DNA of 64,000 nucleotides, from assembly GCF_011075055.1 (NCBI RefSeq), contig NC_058137.1, positions 11,951,463 through 12,015,462 of the forward strand. Reading direction: 5' to 3'. The stretch comes from Mangifera indica (taxonomy: Eukaryota > Streptophyta > Magnoliopsida > Sapindales > Anacardiaceae). Position numbers and translations under genes: made by a program. The notes beneath the pieces are model-generated. The model saw only the letters and a program-made list of their open reading frames with translations. It did no database searches and was not told the origin of the DNA. This document shows, in pieces, positions 47,541 through 57,959 of the stretch (its first letter is position 1; the number at the start of each line of letters is the position of its first letter).

Positions 47541-47709
47541 TATACAGGATTTATATAACATGTTAAAAATAGATAGGTATTGCTTTGATACAAGATAACA
47601 TACAAGGGTGTTAAATAAAGTAAGAGATAATTGAGGGGTCAAATGAAATGTTATTAAAATTAGGGCGCATTTTTATATTAAACATTGTAGGCGCATTATA
47701 ATTGAAATT

Positions 47710-48180
47710 ATAGGTTTTTTCGAGTTTCACCGCTTTAGGATATATCAATGCACATTTTCCAGATTTCTGAAGAATTTTTCAATTGTTGTCATACTAGGGT
47801 ATTTCAACTTTTAGATTCTGAATTTCAGTTTCGTTATTTTGAATTTCATCGCTTTAGGATATATCGATTCATATTTTTCAGATTTCTGAAGAATTTTTTG
47901 ATTATTGTCATTCTATGGTATTTCAACTTTTAGGATTCACATTTCAGTTATGTTTTTTTGAATTTCACCGTTTTAGGATATATCAACTCGTATTTTTCAG
48001 ATTTTCGTAGAATTGTTCGATTATTACCATTCTAGGGTATTTCAACTTTTAGAATTCGAATTTCAGTTCTGTTTTTTTGAATTTTATCATTTTATGATAT
48101 ATCCACTAGTATTTTCTAGATTTCTGAAGAAATTTTTTATTATTGACATTTTAAAGTATTTCAAAGTATAGAATTTGAGT
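47710..48180 (-). repeat. Subterminal 118-bp repeat array, left side of MULE 1 (about four units)
   Basis: Units contain CACCGTTTTAGGATATATC, CAGATTTCTGAAGAATTTTT, then ATTCTAGGGTATTTCAACTT and GAATTTCAGTT. They are the reverse complement of units at 54490-56345. They lie upstream of the mudrA coding start, probably in a 5' UTR intron. Confidence 0.8.
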
Positions 48181-48446
48181 ATCTATTTCAAAGTATAGAT
48201 ATTATAAAAACGTTTTAAATGGAACGTTACAAATAGATAGATGCATTTTGATATAAGATAACATACGAAAGTGTTATATAAATTGTTAAATAATTATAGG
48301 GGGATAAATAAAATATTAAAAAAATATGAGGAGTTTTTTTTAATTATTAATAATTGTACAACTGTTTTACATAGTTATTATTGATTTTTTTATTATAAAT
48401 GAAAAATTATCTTCAAAAACTTGTCATTGCAGGATTGATAATTAAA

Positions 48447-51113
48447 ATGGATGGTTATGCATCGGTTCATTACCAGGGAGAATGGATTCAAGGTCGCAAC
48501 AACATAATGAAATATGTTGGAGGAGCCAAACAATTGATTAAAATCCCTTATGGAACAACGTTCGAGGGATTTATTGAGTTTTTGACGGAGTCTTACAGTA
48601 TTGATCCAATGAAAAACTACATTCAAGTATCAATGAAGCCAAGAAAAATTGAGCTCGACTGCCCCATCCAGATCCCAAATGATGAAGATGTCCAGGGTCT
48701 TCCTGATATGTCCCAGTACTTTCAGGAATGTATTCCTGTTTTTGTTACATGTACCCCAATTGAAGGGCAGAAAGAAGAAGATGAAGATGAAGATGAAAAA
48801 GAAAGTAGTTGGGTCAAAAAAGAATACGATTTGGAAAAGTTGATTGATTTCAGTAATGATCCGTTGTATATTGCAAACTCATGGGCTCATGGAGAAAAAG
48901 ATATAGTTCCCTATTGGGGTGACTTTGATGGAAATGATATGCCCGACATTCCTTCAGAAGATGTAGAGCCTGAGTATATGACATCAGTTACCGAGGGTAT
49001 GGATAGTTTGCAGCTTGAAGATCCTACTTCAGATGGTGGAAATTATTCTGGGCCATTTTTTGATAATATCCCCACTGATCCATTTAGGTGGCTTCCTGAT
49101 TTTCCTCCACAACCATCAGTATCATCAAGTGGTTTCAGATCGATCCGAGAGGAGAATGGTGTCAAGATTGGTGATATTTTATATAATAAAGTTCAATTGA
49201 AAGACGCCGTGACACAATTCGCCTTACTTAAAGGATTTCAATTTGGTGTCAAAAAGTCTAATAAGAAACAATGGGAAATTAAGTGCAAGGCTGAAAATTG
49301 TAACTGGTATATACATGCAATCAAGTCCACTGTCGGTGATGTGTGGGGGATCAACTCTATGAATCCTACCCACACATGTTTAGTTGATCAAATCATGCCA
49401 CATACAGACAAGCTGGGGCCCGAGCTTTAGGTCAATTAATGAGATCAAAGTTTGTGATGATTGATCGAATTTATCAGCCTAAAGAAATAATTGTAGATAT
49501 CGTCAATCGATATAAAATTGATATTTCCTACTCACAGGCTTGGCGGGCAAGAAATTGGGCTATCAATTCATTGAGGGGTTCACCGGAGGAATCATTTATG
49601 CTTTTACCAGATTATTGCTACAATCTACAACGTACTAATCCGGGCACCGTTACTGCTATTGAAACCGATGATGACCATCGATTTACGAATTTTTTTATAG
49701 CGTTAGGATATTCTGTTCGTGCATTCAGAGAATATTTTTGCCCTGTTATTTGCATTGAAGCTGCTTTCCTTAAAGGTCGATATCTAGGACATTTATTTAT
49801 TGCGGTGGCTCTTGATGGTAATAATCAGATATATCCTATTGGTTTCGGTGTCGACAAAAAAGAAGATCACGACACGTGGTGTTGGTTTCTTATGAGAATT
49901 AAAGAATGCATCCCTGACCTCTCTAAGCTTGCAATAATCTCAGATCGACATCATGCTATCTACTCGGCAATGGCTGAAGTCTTTCCAAATGTCCACCATG
50001 GATGTTGTTGTCATCATCTTCTATGTAACATGCAGGCAAAGTATAAACGAGACTCAAAGGTATAGTGTAAATAAGTATTTAAATTTATAACAGTTTATCA
50101 TTTTCATACATTTTGCTTATACTGAGTTTTCATATTTTTTACCATTTTACAGGTTACGGGTGCATATTGGAAAGCCGCAAAATCATACACAGAATCTGAA
50201 TTTGGTTCGATGATGCAATCCCTTGACTCAATGAACCCCCAAGCTAGAGCTTATTTATGTGATGTCGGATTTGAGCGTTGGAGTAGAGCATACTTTCCAG
50301 GACATCGATACAACATCATGACCACAAATATTGCTAAGTCATTTAATACCCTTGTCAGACATGCGCGGGGCCTACCTATAACCATGCTCTTGGAGTTTAT
50401 TCGTGGTACCATGCAACGATGGTTTTACGAGAGGAGAACCCATGCAAGTAAGTATCAAATCGATATTAATTAAAAGTTGTCTTATATACTTTTTTCCACT
50501 TTGTTAATCATTTTACCAAATGTGTTCTTAATATTTTTTTCAAATTACAGATGAATGTCATAACTTTCTCACCCCTTGGGCGGAAGATAAGATCAACAAT
50601 CGTCTATCAAAGTCTACAAGTCTAGATGTTTGACCGATTACACCTACTCGGTATCAGGTTATTGGATTTGGTGGATTCATGGGTATTGTGGACTTTGGTG
50701 ACATGTCTTGCACGTGTAGAAAGTTTCAGCTTTCACGTATTCCGTGCAAGCATGCCATTGTCGTTGCACGACATATGAGACTCACGAATGTGCACGCATG
50801 GGTTCATCCATTCTTCCACACCGACATTTGTCGTGCAATATATCAGGAACCGATCAATCCTTTTGGAAATCAATGTGATTGGTTACACTCACCAGAAGAC
50901 AGAGTTATATTGCCCCCCGTCCTCGATAGTCGTCGTCTAAGTCGTCCATCCAACAGAAATCAACGTCCATCGCAAGGAGAAATTGTTACACCGAGGATTT
51001 GTAGTCGTTGCCATGAACCGGGGCATACACGAACCCAATGTAAATCCCCAGCACCAGTCCCGAGCTCCGCCCCGCAGCATTCATCTACAAAAGGCAAAGG
51101 AACGAGATCTTGA
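48447..51113 (+). pseudogene. mudrA: mudrA-type transposase of MULE 1 (three exons, one frameshift, one stop)
   Basis: Exons 48447-50059, 50153-50447 and 50551-51113, GT-AG introns, frame kept across both. The ATG at 48447 (MDGYASVHYQGEWIQ) follows a likely acceptor CATTGCAG. Domains: PB1-like N-terminus; acidic linker; MuDR DNA-binding domain (VKIGDILYNK to NPTHTC); MULE transposase core (IEAAFLKGRYLGHLFIAVAL, IISDRHHAIYSAMAE, YTESEFGSM); SWIM zinc finger (CTCRKFQLSRIPCKH); C-terminal knuckle CSRCHEPGHTRTQC. A 1-nt shift near 49390-49430 separates PHTDKLGPEL from the continuing frame (QAGARALGQ). TGA at 50631-50633 stands where CGA (Arg) is expected. The first catalytic position reads Glu (CIEAAF) where family members have Asp. 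Otherwise full length, so inactivation looks recent. Confidence 0.88.
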
Positions 51114-53410
51114 CATGCTTATACTCAATTTTGTTTGTTATATGATTCTTCATTGTTGTACTTCAATTTTATGTAACCGATGTATTTTTATTATTGTTTC
51201 AAACGTGTAATTGTATTGTCATTTGATGTAACAAATTTAGTGTTTCGTATAAGTTATTTCAGTATTACTTTATTTCCTGTAATTGTTTCAAGTGAGTAAA
51301 TGTTTGAGTAATCATACGTTTTTATTGTTTTTTCATGACAAGATTATTTAAAAAATGAAATCAAATACGATACATATCTATATATAACCACAAAAAAAGT
51401 ATATCATACAAATATGCACATACAATAAATATATACATCTAAACATAGGAATAACGATAAATATACATCTGTGAGCTACTCGATACAGTGAAAATACAAC
51501 TGCGTCGCTAATCGTCGACGCATAGCGGTAGACGACTCTCGGGAAAAAATGTAGCTCTGTGACAACGCCAAACACTCAAAAAATTGTAACATAAACACGT
51601 CACAGTCACCGGACCCAATCCTTGCTAAGGGACATCCGACGCTCGATGCAAAGTGAGGGGATCACGTCGTGGAGTCCTCCCAGAAGCTGTCCAAAAACTC
51701 GTTGTCTCTAATAACGTGGGAATAAAGGTCATGTACGTCAGAAACATCCTCAATGTGAACGGTTTCAGAAACATCCTCCTAGAAATCCTCCTCCTGTGAA
51801 CTAATATCCACAAGCTTTTTGGTCGATCTCGGGATATCAGCAAGTAACCATAGTCGCTCGTCTTGAAAAAGAGACAAAACATCATTTAAAAAGATATATA
51901 ATATTAAAGACAAATTGATCAATGATATTTCTTAAATCCCCATAACCTGAACTTCCGGGGAAGGTGTTCGGAGATAACCCTCGATCAATGATATATCAAT
52001 GTCGAGTCCCTATATGCATCAAAAGGAAAAAATGGTAAATGATATTTAATATAAAATATCATATAAAATATCATATGAACAATAATTTTCATACCTCTAG
52101 TGGACGATCTATAGCGATAGGAGATCCGATCGGTTGGCCTTCAGGACGAAGACCCTATGAACATATGTACCATGAATTAATCGATAACAAAATAGTATTA
52201 AAAATTAAGTTATAATGATAAGTGACATACCTCAGATCGGATCGGTGAAGTTATCGAATGGTCAACCGGTGCCCCATCCTGTCGACTACCCTAAGATAAT
52301 AGTAATATTAAATCTATTCAGTGATATTTTATATATAACGATATTGTAATATAATAACAACATTGGACCATTAAATATAAATTTGAAATTACATACATAC
52401 CTCATGTGACTGATGGGATGGTATTGCGGTATCAATGGGGAAGGTCATCCCAATAACGTCGTCCCTCGCCTGTACGAATGTAATAATAGTTATCAGAAAA
52501 TAACACTGTAGAAATTTTATATAAGTAATAAATTAGAAGTAGTTTTACAACCTCAACGACGGGGGCTGATATGTACGCGTGACGATGTCCTCTAAACGAG
52601 TCATACGATCCTCTAATCGAGTCATCTGGGAAGAGATATCGTCATGTAATATGAGAAGAGATATCGTCGCGAAAAATCGATATCTCACGTAAAATCGTAG
52701 CACCCCAGTGCGCTAATGTAGCATCAAATGTAGAAATACTAGGTGATACGAATGAGGGACACTGCTCGGTGGCATGATGGGTAGTGCGGTCCTCAACTCC
52801 AGGATGCTCCTCCACGCTAGGGTGGTCCTCCACTCTAGGATCGTCTATCATCCGTGGGCTCTGAACAACAGGAGAACATATAGGCTGCTCCATATGAGTC
52901 GACTGAATAGGCTCCTCATATGTATCAGAAGTTTGACGGGTACATTTGAAGGTTCTGAGGATGAAGAAGCCTCGTCTCTAGTCGCGGTCGGAGTCGAAGA
53001 AGATGAAGAGGAATCAGCATCGAGTAAACCGGTGTACTCACGAATCTCAGTGTACCACGGTAAACCCTCCTCGATCGCTGATGGACGAAGAGGGAATGTG
53101 ACATCCTCCTAGTGATGAAGATATATAAGTCAAAATAATTGTAACATATAATGAATTAATCGACTTATTAATTAATTAGTACATATCGGATCACCAGTGA
53201 AAATACGACCGATATGAGTCCAACCAGGGACGTCTCACGTACGCCACCTTAACATCCGTGGGGACGAATAGGGATGGACAAGGTCAATCCAATCGTGTAA
53301 CGTCTCTAGAGTCTCATATATCTTATACTGTAATATAATCATTTACGATGTAAATAAATCAATTTATATTTTTGCCAATTAATAAATATAAATAATAATA
53401 TAAAACTTAC

Positions 53411-54139
53411 CTGAAATGCGAAAGGAAATCCGTAAAGGTCGTATTTACGGATTTCAGGCATTCATCCGGAACATACTCTCTCACTCACCTGTGACATAGA
53501 ATCGTATGTCATCTGCCACACAGCAACGCCCCAGGGGTAGGAATTGAACCCGTCCAAATGATCAACTAACTGAAAGTAATCCGTAGACACCTTCTTTCGT
53601 CGATCATTCCCCAACAAAACAATGTGAAGAATATACAAAAAGGCCATCTTGACAACGTCAATATCGTCATCCCCCCATGGCCTTGACAACAAAACACGCT
53701 CTAAGTCGTGATACTACACCGTCGAAAAACCGCGAAAGTATGTATCCCTGATCCTATGACCGGATGAGCGAGGCATATAGAAAGAAACATCAGTCCGTTG
53801 ACTAAACAAAAGACTTGTCACTAGCACAAACTCAAACGGGCTAAATCTCACATCAACCCCACTAACCCTGAACCAAAACTCATCTCTGGCAGAGGGACGA
53901 TGTAGCTGTCGGAGTAGAAAAGCATGAACCAACATCCCGGAGAATTTGGTTTCAGGTAAACGAAGGAGATACCCGAAACATGTCCTCTCAAATAGTCGTA
54001 GCTGATCTGCGGTCAATGTAGAAGTAACCCGAGATAATGCGGCACGTTGTGCACAACATATCGCATCTGCTTGGAAGTGACCGAACTCGTTGGGGATTCG
54101 CAGCTCACTGTCAACCCGTCTTCTTTTGCGAGAAATATC
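53411..54139 (-). pseudogene. DUF1985 exon of the captured gene
   Basis: 729 nt, bounded by TTGTTACAG acceptor and CAG/GTAAGT donor on the minus strand. 243 codons with two in-frame stops in the same reading frame. Residue-by-residue similar to the MULE 2 exon at about 21855-22490, including the final KYDLYGFPFAFQ against KYNIYKFSFTFQ. Confidence 0.8.
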
Positions 54140-54489
54140 CTGTAACAATATAAAAAACTCGTTAGACATTCATAAAAACAAATATGAAAACAAATGTATT
54201 CGTGCAAAAAACATAAAAAGATGAAAAATACCAAATAATCAAAAAGGAAATGACAAAACTTAAAAAACAAGATTTAAGTGTCTGTTAACGGCGAAATTCG
54301 AAAAAATGAAATTGAAATTCGAATTCTACACGTTCAACTACCCTCCAATGTTAAGAAATGAAAAATCGATAGAAAATCTATCAAATTCGAGTCGATATAG
54401 ACAAAAAATGTGAAATTCGGAAAAACTGTAATGAAATTTGATTTCTATAGAATGTTAACAATCGAAAAATCAACCAAAAATAAGAAAAT

Positions 54490-56345
54490 ATGAGTTGATA
54501 TATCCTAAAATGGTGAAATTTGAAAAAACAGAAATGGAATTCGAATTCTAAAAGTTGAAAAACCCTAGAATGACAACAATTGAAAAATCCTTCAGAAATC
54601 TAAAAAATACAAGTCGAAATCTCGTAAAACGGTGAAATTCGAAAAAACGGAACTGAAATTCGAATTCTAAAAGTTGAAAAACCCTAGAGTGGCAACAATC
54701 AAAAAATCCTTCAGAAATCTGAAAAATATGAGTCAGAATCTCGTAAAACGGTAAAATTCGAAAAAACAGAAATAGAATTCGAATTCTAAAAGTTGAAAAC
54801 CCTAGAATGGCAACAATCGAAAAATCCTTTAGAAATCTGGAAAATACGAGTCGAAATCTCGTAAAATAGTGAAATTCAAAAAAACGAAACTGAAATTCGA
54901 ATTCTAAAAGTTGAAAAATCCTAGAACGGCAACAATCGAAAAATCCTTCAAAAATCCAAAATATATGAGTCAAAATCTCGTAAAACGATGAAATTCAAAA
55001 AAATATAAATGGAATTCGAGTTCTAAAAGTTGAAAACCCTAGAATGGCAACAATCGAACAATCCTTCAGAAATCTGAAATATATGAGTCAAAATCTCGTA
55101 AAACAGTGAAATTCAAAAAAATGGAATTGAAATTCGAATTTTAAAAGTTGAAAAACCCTAGAGTAGCAACAATCAAAAAATCCTTCAGAAATCTAAAAAA
55201 TACGAGTCCGAATCTCGTAAAACGGTAAAATTCGAAAAAATAGAAATGGAATTCGAATTCTGAAAGTTGAAATCCTTAGAATGGCAACAATCGAAAAATC
55301 CTTCAGAAATTTGGAAAATACGAGTCGAAATCTTGTAAAACAGTGAAATTCGAAAAAATGAAACTGAAATTCGAATTCTAAAATTTGAAAAACCCTAGAA
55401 TAGCAACAATCGAAAATTCCTTCGAAAATCTGAAAAATACGAGTCAAAATCTCGTAAAACGGTAAAATTCGAAAAAGGAAACTGAAAATCGAATTCTAAA
55501 AGTTGAAAAACCCTAGAATGACAACAATTGAAAAATCCTTCAGAAATATGAGAAATACGAGTCAAAATCTCGTAAAACGGTGAAATTCGAAAAAACGAAA
55601 ATGGAATTCGAATTCTAAAAGTTGAAAAATCCTAGAACGGTAACAATCAAAAAATCCTTCAAAAATCTGAAATATATGAGTCAAAATCTCGTAAAACGGT
55701 GAAATTCGAAAAAACAGAAATGGAATTCGAGTTCTAAAAGTTGAAAAACCCTAGAATGGCAACAATCGAACAATCCTTCAGAAATCTGAAATATACGAGT
55801 CAAAATCTCGTAAAATGGTGAAATTTGAAAAAACGAAACTGAAATTCGAATTCTAAAAGTTGAAAAACCCTTGAGTGACAACAATCAAAAAATCTTTCGA
55901 AAATCTGAAAAATACGAGGTAGAATCTCGTAAAATGGTGAAATTCGAAAAAACGAAAATGAAATTCGAATTCTAAAAGTTGAAAAACCCTAGAATGGCAA
56001 CAATCGAAAAATCCTTCAGAAATCTAGAAAATACGAGTCGAAATCTCGTAAAACAGTGAAATTCGAAAAAACGAAACTGAAATTCGAATTCTAAAATTTG
56101 AAAAACCCTAGAATAGCAACAATCGAAAATTCTAAAATCTGAAAAATATAAGTTGAAATCTCGTAAAACGGTAAAATTCAAAAAAGGAAACTGAAAATCG
56201 AATTCTAAAAGTTGAAAAACCCTAGAATGACAACAATCAAAAAATCCTTCAGAAATTTGAAAAATACGAGTCAAAATCTCGCAAAATGGTGAAATTCGAA
56301 AAAACGAAACTGAAATTCGAATTCTAAAAGTGGAAAAACCCTAGA
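54490..56345 (+). repeat. 118-bp tandem array, right side of MULE 1 (about 16 units)
   Basis: Units of about 115-120 bp: TCGTAAAACGGTGAAATTCG, CGAATTCTAAAAGTTGAAAA, ACCCTAGAATGGCAACAATC, AATCCTTCAGAAATCTGAAA. Copies are imperfect. The array fills intron 1 of the captured gene, between the MAKK exon and the DUF1985 exon, and is inverted relative to the left array at 47710-48180. Frames through it give repetitive pseudo-protein (FRFLKDFS, FEFQFRFFEF) that is not a gene. Confidence 0.88.
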
Positions 56346-56398
56346 ACAGAAAAAACGGATATAAAATTCGAAAACTACATGATTAGAAACCCTCCGAT

Positions 56399-56770
56399 TT
56401 CCACATAAAACAAATCTACACGTTGTATAACATAAAACCCTTCAATCAATTCAACAAAAACAACCAAGAATCGAAACATTTTAAGCATTGTTCAACATCG
56501 AAACCCTAAAATTTCAAAGCGCAAAATCTCAATCAAATCTCAATAATATGATCAATAACTTGATTCAAATAAGATACGGGAGATATACTAACCTTATTTG
56601 CCATTTGCGGATGCCGAAAAGAAAGAAAATCAGTGAAAATCTGGTCGGCCGTGAGATGAACATGGTGGCGTGGAAAGTTTTGATTTTTCTTTGAAATGTA
56701 CAGTAAAATAGCGAAATTTACCGTGGGAAATAAGTAATTTGGTTGTGTTTATATATAGGCTCATTTTCGT
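56399..56770 (-). repeat. Promoter and first-exon duplication, inner copy
   Basis: Matches 57005-57340. It includes a second first exon on the minus strand (ATGGCAAATAAG at 56593-56604, donor GTTAGT) and a TATA box (CCTATATATAAACAC, 56747-56759). Confidence 0.75.
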
Positions 56771-57004
56771 TATTTCGCCAAACTCACGTTGACGTGACAA
56801 ATTGCAAAAAAACCCGGCGTGGGCTAAGGATCTCCCACGACGTCCCAATATTTTAAAAAAGCTAATTTAGCCCCCAAAAAAACTGTCAAGGTCTTCTGAA
56901 CGTGGGATGCACGTGCTTGACGTGGGAAACACTGTTCCCACGTCGGACTGCCGATCTCTTTGACAGCCATTTTCGGCCATATTTTGGTCGTTTCGGCCTC
57001 GGAT

Positions 57005-57340
57005 TTTCACGAAAATCAAATCTACACGTTGTATAACACAAAACCCTTCAATCAATTCAACGAAAACAACCAAGAATCAAAACATTTTAAGCATTATTCA
57101 AACAGTAAACCCTAAAATTTCAAACCCAAAAATCTCAATCAAATCTCAATAATATGAGCAATAACTTGATCCAAACAAGATTACGGGAGATATACTAACC
57201 TTCTTTGCCATTTTCGGTTGCCGGAAAGTAAGAAAATCGGCCGAAATGACGTTCGCCGTGGGATTGCCGTGGGAGGTGGGGTTTTCTTTGAATTGCACAG
57301 TGAAAATTTGTTGTGTTTATATATGGGGGCAGTTTCGTCA
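57005..57340 (-). repeat. Promoter and first-exon duplication, outer copy
   Basis: Partner of 56399-56770: ATCTACACGTTGTATAACA, CCCTTCAATCAATTCAAC and CGGGAGATATACTAACC are shared. Minus-strand TATA (CCATATATAAACAC) at 57314-57325 and first exon MAKK at 57200-57211. Confidence 0.75.
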
Positions 57341-57442
57341 TTTCACAAAACCTGGGCATTTTTGCTTAAACCTGAATTTTTTGGGCAATTTCGCTTAGAC
57401 CCCTTTAATTTTGCCTTTTTTTAATAATTTCCCTTGTATAAA

Positions 57443-57945
57443 ACACAACTTTTTACAAAATAATAAATATATGCATTTTATGTATTAGTTTCACACGCCA
57501 AGAGAAAAACGCACAATGCAATGCATTACTTTCTCATGGTTTTTGGACGTACGGCATATTATTTATGTGTAAATAACCTTACACGCCTACAATGTGAAGA
57601 ATAAACATTGTCATGCACTTCATCTAAAGTTAATAAACTATGTTCAAGCCCTAGCAACCTTTGAGCATGATTTTAGCCTCCAATTAACTTCGTGCTCTAT
57701 GTGAATACTGAGATTCAGACTTACACTTGATTATGAGAGCGATTTCACAATATGTCTTATCAATTGAAGTCAAAGAAACCATTTTTACATTAATATATTC
57801 TATAAACATCTTATGAGTGTTAATAATATATTTGTGAATTAACTATCCTACAAGGTCAATCCAGAAAGGGTTTTTATGGTATGTTTGTTTATAATTAAAA
57901 TTTTTAATTACTATTTCACTATCCGAAAGCCGTGAATTCCCTATA
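57443..57945 (+). repeat. 5' LTR of copia element 2, second part
   Basis: Inferred from position: it continues the target-site sequence after MULE 1 and ends CCCTATA immediately before a primer-binding site. The usual terminal CA is TA here. It cannot be aligned to the 3' LTR because the latter is interrupted or leaves the window. Confidence 0.5.
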
Positions 57946-57946
57946 G

Positions 57947-57959
57947 CGGTATCATAGCC
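57947..57959 (+). other. Primer-binding site of copia element 2 (tRNA-iMet type)
   Basis: CGGTATCATAGCC matches TGGTATCAGAGCC at 11 of 13 positions. Confidence 0.65.

Larger units (their letters stand above)
51478..57211 (-). pseudogene. DUF1985-Ulp1-like captured gene of MULE 1
   Basis: Minus strand, multi-exon. First exon is ATGGCAAAGAAG at 57200-57211 (MAKK), then a GTTAGT donor. The DUF1985 exon 53411-54139 starts DISRKRRRVDSELRIPNEF and contains LLRLPETKFSGMLVHAFLLRQL, VDVRFSPFEFVLVTSLL, VVKMAFLYILHIVLLG and HLDGFNSYPWG. It has stops at 53714-53716 (TAG) and 53462-53464 (TGA for CGA). A further exon near 53170-53330 reads YETLETLHDWIDLVHPYSSP. Low-complexity Ser/Glu/His-rich exons follow (52640-53110). 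The C-terminus, near 51480-51630, has GSGDCDVFMLQFFECLA, the catalytic-Cys box of C48 proteases (family QxxxxDCGVF). No HW motif or catalytic Asp region is readable upstream of it, so the protease core appears internally deleted. Confidence 0.75.
46021..57433. mobile_element. MULE 1: 11.4-kb Kaonashi-type Mutator-like element
   Basis: Flanked by perfect 9-bp duplications TTGTATAAA at 46012-46020 and 57434-57442. Tips are GGGAAATTTTAAAAAATAGCC and the complement of GGGAAATTATTAAAAAAAGGC, followed by GCCAAAATG/GCAAAAATGCCC words on both sides. It contains mudrA (plus, 48447-51113) and a DUF1985-Ulp1-like gene (minus, 51478-57211) in convergent orientation, 364 bp apart at their stops. Inverted subterminal repeat arrays sit at 47710-48180 and 54490-56345, and promoter segments are multiplied at both ends. 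A mudrA plus captured Ulp1-like gene is the defining feature of published KI-MULEs. Stops in both genes suggest this copy is no longer autonomous. Confidence 0.92.

Noticed and set aside
48399..49430. A 343-codon ORF as an independent host gene
   Set aside because: It is the N-terminal part of the mudrA transposase, cut by a one-base frameshift, and lies within MULE borders. The start at 48399 is upstream of the likely splice acceptor; 48447 is preferred.
52774..53112. Plus-strand ORF antisense to the captured gene
   Set aside because: It is opposite to low-complexity exons of the DUF1985-Ulp1-like gene and has no independent support.
54490..56345. Regular repeats with similar spacing could suggest a CRISPR array, and the minus-strand frames give repetitive proteins
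   Set aside because: The whole 118-bp unit is repeated with no unique spacers. The window is plant DNA, and the units are the inverted counterpart of those at 47710-48180, so this is a MULE subterminal array. The peptides are by-products.
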